Positions 35,501 through 43,088 of a stretch of 64,000 nt of DNA are shown here, piece after piece; within the stretch, counting starts at the first letter, position 1, and the number at the start of each line of letters is the position of its first letter. Made by a program: the position numbers and the translations under genes. Where the stretch lies: contig NZ_JARJHT010000003.1 of NCBI RefSeq assembly GCF_029269745.1, positions 186,001 to 250,000 of the forward strand, given 5' to 3'. The notes under the pieces are model-generated. The model searched no databases. It saw only the letters and a program-made list of their open reading frames with translations, and was not told the origin of the DNA. This DNA comes from Polluticoccus soli (GTDB lineage Bacteria > Bacteroidota > Bacteroidia > Chitinophagales > Chitinophagaceae).

Positions 35501-36027
35501 CGGATCCCGGTACATTACTCAGTCCATGGCAGCTGGTGAAGTTCACGGCTGTGGCTACCAATGCAGGCACGCTGCCCAAATACCAGTGGAAACGCAACGG
35601 GCAGGATGTGATAGGCGCCACCAGCAATGTATGGAGCGCTAATAATCTTTCGAACGGAGATACCATTAGCTGCGTAGTAACCAGCGGGGTCTGGTGCGCT
35701 TCGCCTGCCAGCAATACGAGCAACAGGATGGTGGTGAATATCAAGACCGGCATCTCGGATATTGATGCCGACAGGAAACTGGATTTATACCCGAACCCTA
35801 ATAACGGGTCGTTTGTTGTGTACATTCCCCTTGCCCTCTCTCGTGGGGGACATGTGAGCGCCGATGTTGTCGACGCGCTGGGAAGGACTGTTTATAGCGA
35901 CCGGTCGCAGCCTGTAGAGAACAGGTTAGAGATCGCCCTGCCGGCTTCTGTGGCCAATGGGGTGTATATGCTGAAGCTGCAGGCTGATGGCGTGGTGTAC
36001 CATGCCCGGTTTACGGTGAGCAGGTAG
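32509..36027 (+). CDS. T9SS-sorted Ig-repeat adhesin, subfamily A (1172 aa)
   Basis: The largest of the array, 1172 residues. Signal peptide MKYLLPMVLL to GYAQ, an N-terminal domain with VNPGFEQYNSC (about 20-235), a linker module, then seven Ig/PKD-like repeats of about 80 residues, two modules with YQWYKNN and YQWKRNG, and a type A T9SS tail. It returns to subfamily A after three B genes. The tail linker contains YIPLALSRGG, encoded by a palindrome unlike that of the other copies but at the same position (35827-35849). Repeat number (seven, versus four and five) would mainly change length and reach from the cell surface. Confidence 0.88.
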   Translation: MKYLLPMVLLLAPIFGYAQHPNIVVNPGFEQYNSCPVYGVYNLTTLCTNWRMYNGYMVEYYNTCSSWLDQDIPTNCFGYQQTVAGDAYIGIYEHYYNPSSPTDLKAYAAGYMAPMQAGAAYEVTIHVSLSDYSGCATDDLGVFFYDSGPSTVPTSGKLNVAPHVSYSNYGIISDKINWTKLRGFFVADSAYDNIVIGGFPGATPITPLVISTNYHCNYYVDSVLVRLRDTLYIDYRDSMICGTDSFMVPYNAYSGFFHAGNVFTVQLSDANGSFANPINIGSKTDTVSGNIKAGLPATITPGLGYRMRVISSNGVHVSEDNGKNISIGMISPAKPVATSNTPVCSGNTINLYASTTSTGITGWKWKGPNFSAASQNTSLASAQLADSGEYVVTVFKYGCLARDTEFVTIKQSPPAINAISNNPVCATDSIKLNVTNVANVVYGWTGPNSYSSSLQRPVITPASASHSGTYTVTATAGNGCAVSSAVIVTVQPMPAIPSATNNGPVCSGDSLKLFCSTTTAGVTYGWTGPGSYNSTLQNAARANTTVAHSGVYTLTTNLNGCKQSDTTQVTVNLSPAKPVAANSGPVCEGVSFNLSASNLTVGATYSWAGPASYTANTANASRTSTIPAHSGNYIVTANMNGCDRKDTTAVTVKPLPAIPALTSNSPLCPGDSMGLTATSTAGAVYQWTGPGGYTTIQQNPYRLNVNTSYSGSYSVTATLNGCSSSNTTTVLVNPTPATPVATSNSPVCPNTPINLFANNVSGATYNWTGPLSYSAAQQNPAINNATLSQAGTYSVTATVNGCVSQAGTTNVAVATPPATYTAGSNSPVCAGGTLNLSVTNMPGAVFTWSGPNGFAATTQNPSIAPVPLNAGGIYSVYATLNSCQYATVTTNITVNNVSSLGVYPSPNDTLCINNANANFVAVPFNAGTAPQYQWYKNNTLIGGATTISYPATGIADGDSFYCRMTVTGLCADPLVLYSNKVGMTVLPLTVGPTVTITADPGTLLSPWQLVKFTAVATNAGTLPKYQWKRNGQDVIGATSNVWSANNLSNGDTISCVVTSGVWCASPASNTSNRMVVNIKTGISDIDADRKLDLYPNPNNGSFVVYIPLALSRGGHVSADVVDALGRTVYSDRSQPVENRLEIALPASVANGVYMLKLQADGVVYHARFTVSR
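35827..35849. repeat. Second REP-like palindrome type at the same tail position
   Basis: CCCCTTGCCCTCTCTCGTGG and the following GGG form an imperfect hairpin within the coding frame, aligned with the CCCC/TTCAAAGGGGG palindromes of the paralogues. Confidence 0.5.
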
Positions 36028-36057
36028 AAAATAACCATATAACGAATGAATACCCGG

Positions 36058-36093
36058 TCCGGGGCCCCTTTGGCGGCCCCGGATTGCGTTTTT
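36058..36093 (+). terminator. Strong terminator after the adhesin array
   Basis: TCCGGGGCC and GGCCCCGGA form a GC-rich stem, followed by TTGCGTTTTT. Confidence 0.8.
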
Positions 36094-36134
36094 AGGGGAT
36101 AAATGCTTAATTTAAAGGGGTTAATCGGCACACA

Positions 36135-39100
36135 ATGAAGCAATTATTACCCATCAGTTTATTTATTGCATTGCCCTGGCTGTTGCAGGCCGCTCCTGCA
36201 TCGGGAGGCAAAAAACTGCAGGAGGCGCCTTTGTCCTTCATCGAGAACAAGGGGCAGATAACCGGCAGTAATAAAAAGCCACGCACAGACATAGACCTGA
36301 AGCTGGAAGCGGCAGGTGTGCGCATATTCATAGGCGACGGGCAGGTGCACTATATGTGGAAGAAAACAGCCACGCCTCAACGCACCGAAGACAAGACAGG
36401 CAAGATCACGCCAGCTACCTTCGAGACCTACCGCATGGATGTAGAACTGGTGGGGGCTAATAAGAACGCTGTAATCGTAAAAGAGCAGCAGCAACCATAC
36501 TACGAGAATTACTACGTGCCACAATGCCCGGAGGGCGTTACCGCCCACAGCTTCGGCAAGGTGACCTATAAGAACGTGTACCCAAACATTGACTGGGTGC
36601 TGTATGCCAGCAACAACCAACTGAAGTACGACTTTATAGTACGCCCCGGCGGCAAGGCCAGCGATATCAGGCTGCGCTACAAAGGCGCCACAGAGCTGAG
36701 CATGAAAGACGGCGCGGTGACCGCACGCACCCCCCTGGGCAGCGTGACGGAGAAGAAACCATACAGCTACGATGCAGTGACGAAGAAAGAACTGCCATCG
36801 TCGTTCATAGTAAAGAACAACGAGCTGCGCTTTGCCGTGGCGGCTTCAGAGAACACGGTAGTGATAGACCCCGTGCTGGCATGGGGTACCTACTACGGCG
36901 AGGCCGGCATGGATGACTATGGAGAAGCAGTAGCAACTGATACGGCAGGCAACGTGTTCCTCGCGGGCTATACTTATAGCGACGATGATATCACTGATCC
37001 TTTTAATCCATCATTCCAGCAAATCCTGCAGGGAACGATAGATGCATTTATCGTAAAACTGAACCGCGACGGACAACGCGCGTGGGCTACTTACTATGGC
37101 GGTCTCGGCGATGAGTTCTGTAACGATGCACTGACCAACCAGGCCGGTGAAATATACATCTGCGGTAAGTCCAACAGTCTATCGGGTCTTGCCTTCCCTC
37201 CATGGGTACACCAGACCAGCAACCAGGGCGGCGATGATGCCTTCCTGGCCAGGTTCAATGCAGGCGGCCAGATAGTATGGGGTACTTTTTATGGTGGCAA
37301 CGGTGATGAAACCTGCGAACGGATGGCGATAGACGCCGCCGGCGAAGTGTACATCACCGGAAGGACCGCCAGCAACAACAAGATCCATTACACCTCGGGT
37401 TTTAAAAGCGCTTATAGCGGCGGCGGTGGCGATGCCTATGTTGCAAAATTCAGTACATCGGGCACGGTGCTTTGGGGCACCTACTTTGGCGACGTAGCCC
37501 TGGACTGGGGCCACGCCATTGCGGTAGATGCCAACAACGATGTATTCATGACAGGCGAAACATGGTCGTTGAACCTTTATTGCACACCCGATGCGGAGCT
37601 GGATACACTTATCTACAACCCACAACCCCCACCCAGCCCGCCGCCACCACCAACAGACATAAGCAATTCATTCATTGTAAAGTTCTCCCCTTATGGCGTG
37701 GTGTTGTACAGCTCCTACCACGACGGCTGGGATGGCAGCACTGATGTCACTTCACGACCGTCAGACCTTTGCGCCGACAGCAAGGGCAATGTGTATATGG
37801 TTACGGATGTGGGCAAGACAACCCTGAAATTCAATAACCAGGGTAAATTTCAGTGGGTAAAAAGCCTGGGTGGAAATAACATTGTTGCAGACAACGAAGA
37901 CAACATATACCTGGCAGGTTCTGTGGCTCACCTTACGCCCACTTATTCTACGCCGGGTAGTTACCAGTTCAATCCCGGCGGTGGTTGGGATGGTTACCTC
38001 CTCAAGCTGGACCCTACAGGTAACCAAACCTGGGGCAGCTACTACGGCGGCGCCAACCACGACTACATAAAAGGCCTGGCGCTAGACAGGAGAAACAAAC
38101 TGTATGTGTGCGGCAATACCAACAGTCCCAGCGGTATCACTACCCCCGGCACGCACCGCGACACATGGACGACCATTGGCTATGCTACTACCGACGCCTT
38201 CATTGCTAAATGGCACGATTCCATTGCTACCCTCGAGCCGTTCACCGATACGATTGTTTGTCCTCCGGATTCTATAGAGCTGGCCTACGTAGCCGAGGTG
38301 CAATTCGGTGCGACCAACACTTTTTACCTGCAACTTTCGGATGCTAATGGCAGCTTTACCAATCCTGCCACTATCGGTTCTTTTTACTCCAACCAAAGCG
38401 GCACGATAAAAGGCGGCATACCAGCGAACATCACACCGGGCAATGGTTACCGCCTGCGCATTGTGTCATCATCGCCAGTATATACTACACCAGACAATGG
38501 CAAGAACATACGCATACTGGAAAAGGCGAAACCTGTTATTACGGGCAACCTGCAAGTATGTACCAATGATTCTATCAACCTGACAGCTACGAGCACTACA
38601 CCAAGTGTACTGTTCACATGGAGCCTGCCGGGCGGCATTGGTCAAACGGGAGCATCGGTAAAAATTGGTCATGCGACAGAGACACACGCCGGCCGTTATG
38701 TGGTGACTGCAGACAACTTTGGCTGCGGCAGCGAAGACAGTGTTGAGGTGATCATTAATCCACGCCCTTATGTAACTAAGTTAACCTACAAAGGCCCTAT
38801 ATGCGAAGGCTCGAACCTGGCCATGACCGTTGAAGGCAGTATGCCGGATGTAAGCTACAAATGGGTAGGTCCTAATGGTTATACGTCGACCGAGCAATCG
38901 CCGACTATTACGGGTGTCACTCAAGCTAATATTGGTTTGTACTATGCCTTTATGACCTCAGACAAGGGTTGCGTTTCAGACTCGAACTCCCTGAACGTGG
39001 ATATCATAAAACTGGAAGCCAACATCAAAGAAATAGAACTGCGCACACCGGGCGATACCATCAAGTTTGAAGGATCGGCCAACAGGGATGGCGTAACATG

Positions 39101-39506
39101 GAGCTGGACCGGCCCCGGCGGCTTTGTATCGACACTGCAAAATCCGTTGCTGGAAGACATTGGTGTTGACCAGCGCGGTGATTATTTCCTCACCGTATCG
39201 AAAGACGGCTGTACTGCTAGCGCCAGTACACATGTTCGTGTAACGGAGGAGATCAGCTTCGAGCTATTCCCTAATCCTAACAAAGGCAGCTTTACCGTAA
39301 AGGGCAATACTGAAAAAGACCAGGTGGTGAACCTTGATGTGGTGGACGCGATGGGCAAATCCATCTACCGCGACCAGGTAAAGGCATTCAGAAAACATTT
39401 CAATAAGACGATCAATATGCCGGTAGAACCCGCAGCCGGCGTGTACATACTGCGCCTCGATGTAGGCGGTAAAAACAGCGATGTGAAGTTTGTGATAAGC
39501 GAGTAA
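36135..39506 (+). CDS. SBBP beta-propeller protein with Ig modules and T9SS tail (1123 aa)
   Basis: A secreted 1123-residue protein. After the signal peptide (to about residue 20) comes a block beginning SFIENKGQITG (about 35-250) that usually precedes SBBP propellers. At least five SBBP repeats then occur (about 250-690), each with WGTYYG or a variant and an AGxVYITG-like end. A proline-rich insertion (PPPSPPPPP, about residue 500) lies within the propeller. The C-terminal part has three Ig-like modules and a type A T9SS tail (NPNKGSFTV). It shares the Ig linker VEVQ-type segment and tail with the adhesins, so it belongs to the same export set, but the propeller gives a different binding platform. 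Confidence 0.88.
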   Translation: MKQLLPISLFIALPWLLQAAPASGGKKLQEAPLSFIENKGQITGSNKKPRTDIDLKLEAAGVRIFIGDGQVHYMWKKTATPQRTEDKTGKITPATFETYRMDVELVGANKNAVIVKEQQQPYYENYYVPQCPEGVTAHSFGKVTYKNVYPNIDWVLYASNNQLKYDFIVRPGGKASDIRLRYKGATELSMKDGAVTARTPLGSVTEKKPYSYDAVTKKELPSSFIVKNNELRFAVAASENTVVIDPVLAWGTYYGEAGMDDYGEAVATDTAGNVFLAGYTYSDDDITDPFNPSFQQILQGTIDAFIVKLNRDGQRAWATYYGGLGDEFCNDALTNQAGEIYICGKSNSLSGLAFPPWVHQTSNQGGDDAFLARFNAGGQIVWGTFYGGNGDETCERMAIDAAGEVYITGRTASNNKIHYTSGFKSAYSGGGGDAYVAKFSTSGTVLWGTYFGDVALDWGHAIAVDANNDVFMTGETWSLNLYCTPDAELDTLIYNPQPPPSPPPPPTDISNSFIVKFSPYGVVLYSSYHDGWDGSTDVTSRPSDLCADSKGNVYMVTDVGKTTLKFNNQGKFQWVKSLGGNNIVADNEDNIYLAGSVAHLTPTYSTPGSYQFNPGGGWDGYLLKLDPTGNQTWGSYYGGANHDYIKGLALDRRNKLYVCGNTNSPSGITTPGTHRDTWTTIGYATTDAFIAKWHDSIATLEPFTDTIVCPPDSIELAYVAEVQFGATNTFYLQLSDANGSFTNPATIGSFYSNQSGTIKGGIPANITPGNGYRLRIVSSSPVYTTPDNGKNIRILEKAKPVITGNLQVCTNDSINLTATSTTPSVLFTWSLPGGIGQTGASVKIGHATETHAGRYVVTADNFGCGSEDSVEVIINPRPYVTKLTYKGPICEGSNLAMTVEGSMPDVSYKWVGPNGYTSTEQSPTITGVTQANIGLYYAFMTSDKGCVSDSNSLNVDIIKLEANIKEIELRTPGDTIKFEGSANRDGVTWSWTGPGGFVSTLQNPLLEDIGVDQRGDYFLTVSKDGCTASASTHVRVTEEISFELFPNPNKGSFTVKGNTEKDQVVNLDVVDAMGKSIYRDQVKAFRKHFNKTINMPVEPAAGVYILRLDVGGKNSDVKFVISE

Positions 39507-39520
39507 ATGAAACACTAACT

Positions 39521-39556
39521 AAAAAAAAGCCACCTTTGACAAGGTGGCTTTTTTTT
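39521..39556. terminator. Bidirectional intrinsic terminator
   Basis: An eight-A run, GCCACCTT and AAGGTGGC arms and an eight-T run lie between convergent genes. Confidence 0.92.
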
Positions 39557-39564
39557 GTTTTAAG

Positions 39565-40683
39565 CTAAATATCGATATAGCTTTCGAAGGAATATTTTTT
39601 AAACCCCGACGGCATTAACGATGTGTCGAAACGTTGTTTTTTTATCCATTCTTTAATGATTGATCGCACCTGTTTTGCAGAGTACTTATAGAAATGCTTA
39701 TCCCAGTCTTTGTCTTCTGTCATAAAGTAAATCTCTGAAAATTCGCAGCGGCCCGACGAGTCTATGACCATGCTTGTAATGTGCACTCCCAGCTTTTCGT
39801 TGGCGTTATACCTACCTAAATTCGTAAATAGCTTTCCCAACTCTATCTCGATACTATCACCATTTACCAATTGTGGTAAATCCATTATGCCAGGCCAGTC
39901 GATCTCCTTTGTGTCTTTTCTCCTTGTCGACGCGGGCAAAATCTCCATCTTCGATTGATCAAAGACACGACGCCGCGTCATCTCCTGTTTTGAAGAAAGA
40001 TGGACTTCCAATATCATTCCCAGTTTGGTTAAGATGCGTAAGGTATCTCCACGCATTGATATGGCGTTTTCCTCGACCTGCTTCAATCGTTGATATAGAC
40101 TGAATGAATCACAGGCCGATCTGCATTCAGCGCAGTCGTCGTTGTCGATTTCACTTGTATCACAACTGGCCAACACCTGTTCGCTCCATGTTTCCCTACA
40201 CGCTTCGCACCCAAATTGAACACCTGTTCGCATTTCTTCAGGCCAGTCGACATAGTATGACCATTCAAAAGCCCCTTCTTCAGGGAAGGGAACTTTACCT
40301 ATTATTTCCGGCATACTGTATCTATGGTAAAGCTTACCATTTTCATATATCTCAATACCCGAGTGATCGCGTACTTCTGCCGGCGTTCCCCGATGAGAGT
40401 CAGTTGCACTATAAACAACTGCTAAATACTTGCCATCATTGCTGGCGAAAACCGGTGCGTCAAAGTACCTGTCTATCTTATAAAGCAATTGTCCTGCACT
40501 GTAAACTCGTGTTTCACCCAATGATGGCTCCCATGCGTAAGGATTATAGGGCACAGCGTCTACAACTATATCAGTTTCGCTGGAAAACACCTTATACGGG
40601 TGAACAGGTGACCACGATGTTGCGCGAGCAACATTAAAACAAACGGATATGAGTAAAAGAAGTGTTGCAAACAAGCGTCTCAC
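39565..40683 (-). CDS. Secreted protein of unknown function, Cys-rich centre
   Basis: A GTG-started 372-residue protein with a signal peptide (MRRLFATLLL to NVARA). The first 130 residues contain beta-hairpin-like stretches (NDGKYLAVVYSATD, IEIYENGKLYHRY). Residues about 158-190 hold two short Cys pairs (CEAC, CAEC) and further Cys, perhaps a metal site or disulfides. The last 90 residues (HITSMVIDSSGRCEF, IIKEWIKKQRFD) resemble the TonB C-terminal-like domain used in small Bacteroidota proteins. Function is unknown. It lies apart from the following cluster, separated by a hairpin. Confidence 0.65.
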   Translation of the reverse strand: MRRLFATLLLLISVCFNVARATSWSPVHPYKVFSSETDIVVDAVPYNPYAWEPSLGETRVYSAGQLLYKIDRYFDAPVFASNDGKYLAVVYSATDSHRGTPAEVRDHSGIEIYENGKLYHRYSMPEIIGKVPFPEEGAFEWSYYVDWPEEMRTGVQFGCEACRETWSEQVLASCDTSEIDNDDCAECRSACDSFSLYQRLKQVEENAISMRGDTLRILTKLGMILEVHLSSKQEMTRRRVFDQSKMEILPASTRRKDTKEIDWPGIMDLPQLVNGDSIEIELGKLFTNLGRYNANEKLGVHITSMVIDSSGRCEFSEIYFMTEDKDWDKHFYKYSAKQVRSIIKEWIKKQRFDTSLMPSGFKKYSFESYIDI

Positions 40684-40742
40684 ACCACTAAAATAGTCGA
40701 TCGCTCCAACAACTATGTCATAACATCGCTAATTCAAAATAC

Positions 40743-40770
40743 GAAAGCCACCCTTGACAGGGTGGCTTTC
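40743..40770 (-). terminator. Hairpin terminator
   Basis: GAAAGCCACCC and GGGTGGCTTTC pair around TTGACA. It lies between the secreted protein and the lectin-like gene, on the side where the latter ends. Confidence 0.65.
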
Positions 40771-40793
40771 TTGTTCTCGTTCATGCGTGTGAC

Positions 40794-41165
40794 TTACACA
40801 GTCTTTATCTCCAGCTCTACCGAGCCGTAGTTGTTGTAGTAGTACCCCTCGGTGTCGTTGGCAAAGAAAGATAGGAAACCATCTTTCTCTATCTCTATTG
40901 TGCGCCCCGTACCGATCTTGAATCCTGTCTTCACGTCATCGTTGTAGCAGCCGCAAAGCGCAAAACATTTTACACCACGTACCCGCAAACCTGCTATCCA
41001 GGCCAGGGGGTTAAAAAATCCGTTGGGCGAGCTCTTGAAGAAAAGGTCTTTCCAACGCTGTGACCTGTCGCAGGCAAATTCGATCTTCTGTCCGGCCGTC
41101 ACCGGGAGCTTGAAGCCGGAGAACGGCTCGCGCGAATCGATCTTTATTTTAATTACTTTTGACAT
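40794..41165 (-). CDS. PA-IL (LecA)-like lectin domain protein
   Basis: A 123-residue single-domain protein without a signal peptide. The ending, FANDTEGYYYNNYGSVELEI, closely resembles the calcium and galactose site of Pseudomonas PA-IL (YNDVPGTYGNNSGSFSVNI), with the ND and NN-G spacing kept. The middle GTGRTIEI strand and the IGxG segment also fit a jelly-roll of this class. Known family members bind galactosides via a calcium ion. It is the third member of a minus-strand cluster after the double protease and the dipeptidase, 51 bases behind the latter. Sugar binding is inferred from these motifs only. Confidence 0.6.
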   Translation of the reverse strand: MSKVIKIKIDSREPFSGFKLPVTAGQKIEFACDRSQRWKDLFFKSSPNGFFNPLAWIAGLRVRGVKCFALCGCYNDDVKTGFKIGTGRTIEIEKDGFLSFFANDTEGYYYNNYGSVELEIKTV

Positions 41166-41181
41166 AGTACCGGGTATTTAA

Positions 41182-41203
41182 TGCCCCCCTTTGCAGGGGG
41201 ACA
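41182..41203. repeat. CCCCC/GGGGG palindrome between lectin-like and dipeptidase genes
   Basis: TGCCCCCC, TTTGCA and GGGGGACA form a hairpin without a T-run on either side. It resembles the palindromes inside the adhesin tails, so it may be a dispersed repeat rather than a terminator. Confidence 0.5.
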
Positions 41204-41216
41204 TCTAAGTTAACCA

Positions 41217-43031
41217 TTATTCTTTTTTCGTAATAGTTTCCACGGCTGGCATTGTCACGTTCACCAAAGCCGCTTCTTCGGCAGCAGGGTGAACCAGCGG
41301 TATGTTGCACCAGTTGTACAAGAACCTGCGGCCATTTTCATACAGCAGTCCGCGCACAACGGTTTGCAGCATTTGCAGGTCTGGCTCTGTGTTCATGCTG
41401 CGCTGTGTACCGTTTGTACCGGGCAGCAGCGCACCAACTCCATGTTCCTGGTCATAAGCGCGTTCAGCAACCGGCAGCCAGCGCATCAGTGTGCTTTCCA
41501 GCGCCGGGCGCAGCGTGCAGTCTTCAGCCAGTTGTACCGGGTTCACCAGTCCATCAAAGTCGCTGCCGATGGTGATGTACTTCCACGCATCCGTCATGCC
41601 CATACGTTTGCCCACCGCCAGTATGTGGACGATATTGAACGCGAGCGCCAGTGGCTGGCGGGTGTCTTTGCCTGGTATCAGCGCTTCTTCAGCACCACGT
41701 ACTTCTGCCAGCGCAGTGTTGGTATCGGTACCGCGACCAAATGCCCAGTTGTATTCATTCACGCTGAGGTACTCGGCGTGTTCGCCACTCAGTAGCTGCG
41801 CTACCCTGCTTTCAAAACCAAGTATGCGCACATCGAGGCTCACGCCAATCATGCCCTTGCTTTCTATCACTTCTTCTATGTCTTCGTCCATCAGGTTAAT
41901 GCTCCACGGGTTGTAGTGGTACTGGTCTTTGACAATGAGATTGCCATAGGTACCGCATTTCTGTGGTTCTGTCACTACCTCATTCACCCGTACGCCTTCT
42001 TTGGTTGCCGGCGCAGCATGTGCTTTGGCCAACTTCCATTCATTGAGCGTGTAACCGGTAACACCCACATGCGATGCAACGATAGGATGCGTATAGCCTT
42101 TCTCCCTGCGATAGTCGTAGAAATCCATGCGGCTCTTCAGGCTCATGTGCTTGGTGTCTATCAGCACAGGCGTTGGATTACCATCAGCAGTCAGCTCGTA
42201 TGCTGCAGTGATGAAATCTTTGCCCTCCTGCTCCAATCCGTAGCCTTGCGGATAGAAAGCTGCGTGGTTCAGCATCTTCATACCAAAGGCATGGTTGGCC
42301 AGCAGTTGCTGATCGATATGTGTGAGGTGTGTGAGCGTAACGTAAAGCAGATCGAGGTCTTCTTTCCAAAGCGCAGCGTGCAGGCGCCTCAGGCTTTCGG
42401 CCGAGCGTGCCTGCGTTGTGGTGAGTGGCTTGCAGAAGTCTTTCCAAAGTTCATCGTCTGCGGTACCGGGTTTGCCTGTATCGGCATAGCCTTTCTTAGC
42501 CACATAGTCGCGACAGAGGTTATGCCCGCCTTCTATACCCAGCGCGAAGATGATATCGTTGTCACCGATGGTTGTCTTTTGCTTGCGCGAAAGGAACTTG
42601 ACCGGATGGTTGCCATTCTCACTAAGTGCCACAAGGTTACGATACATGCTCAGCTCGTGCAGGAACATGCGGTAGTAAGACGTCTTGCTTTCGCGCACGT
42701 TGCTGAAGTAACGCAAATCGAGCGGACGGGTGATATTGGATTGCAGGATGGCGCCAAAGCCTTTGCGACTGTCGGCAAAACCAAACTCCAATGCCACAAT
42801 ATTAGCCACACCCAGCAGCACGTTACCTTTTTGCAACTGTGTTACGCTCGACTGGCTACCCAGTATGTTGAGGAACATGCTGTCTATTTTTTCCAGCAGG
42901 TAGTTCTTCAGGTCAAGGTTGTTCTCCAGCTCGCTGAGCGGAACGGCACTGGGGTAATTGTCTTCCCAGTTGCACAGCATTTGTTTGAACAGTGGGTGAA
43001 AATGAAAATCGAAATATTTATTGTTTGGCAT
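41217..43031 (-). CDS. Membrane dipeptidase family protein (peptidase M19), long form
   Basis: A 604-residue enzyme related to renal-type dipeptidases, about 200 residues longer than the usual family size. Metal-binding landmarks are visible: HFH near the N-terminus (H10, H12), GIEGGHN, VDTKH-like LIDTKHMS, VASHVG and the signature GSDFDG (about 500). No signal peptide or lipid box is present, so it probably acts in the cytoplasm or is exported by an unknown route. It would cleave dipeptides or related amides at a binuclear zinc site. It follows the double protease gene by 57 bases and precedes the lectin-like gene. Confidence 0.85.
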   Translation of the reverse strand: MPNNKYFDFHFHPLFKQMLCNWEDNYPSAVPLSELENNLDLKNYLLEKIDSMFLNILGSQSSVTQLQKGNVLLGVANIVALEFGFADSRKGFGAILQSNITRPLDLRYFSNVRESKTSYYRMFLHELSMYRNLVALSENGNHPVKFLSRKQKTTIGDNDIIFALGIEGGHNLCRDYVAKKGYADTGKPGTADDELWKDFCKPLTTTQARSAESLRRLHAALWKEDLDLLYVTLTHLTHIDQQLLANHAFGMKMLNHAAFYPQGYGLEQEGKDFITAAYELTADGNPTPVLIDTKHMSLKSRMDFYDYRREKGYTHPIVASHVGVTGYTLNEWKLAKAHAAPATKEGVRVNEVVTEPQKCGTYGNLIVKDQYHYNPWSINLMDEDIEEVIESKGMIGVSLDVRILGFESRVAQLLSGEHAEYLSVNEYNWAFGRGTDTNTALAEVRGAEEALIPGKDTRQPLALAFNIVHILAVGKRMGMTDAWKYITIGSDFDGLVNPVQLAEDCTLRPALESTLMRWLPVAERAYDQEHGVGALLPGTNGTQRSMNTEPDLQMLQTVVRGLLYENGRRFLYNWCNIPLVHPAAEEAALVNVTMPAVETITKKE

Positions 43032-43088
43032 AGTGTTGTTTTTTAAATGATGATGGATCGTTGGGATTACTGAATATTCATTTTCACC

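Noticed and set aside
41916-43046. A 376-codon open frame on the plus strand opposite the dipeptidase gene
   Set aside because: It is a shadow of the M19 gene: the minus strand carries all metal-site motifs, while the plus-strand frame has no domain character and a random Cys/His/Gln-rich composition.
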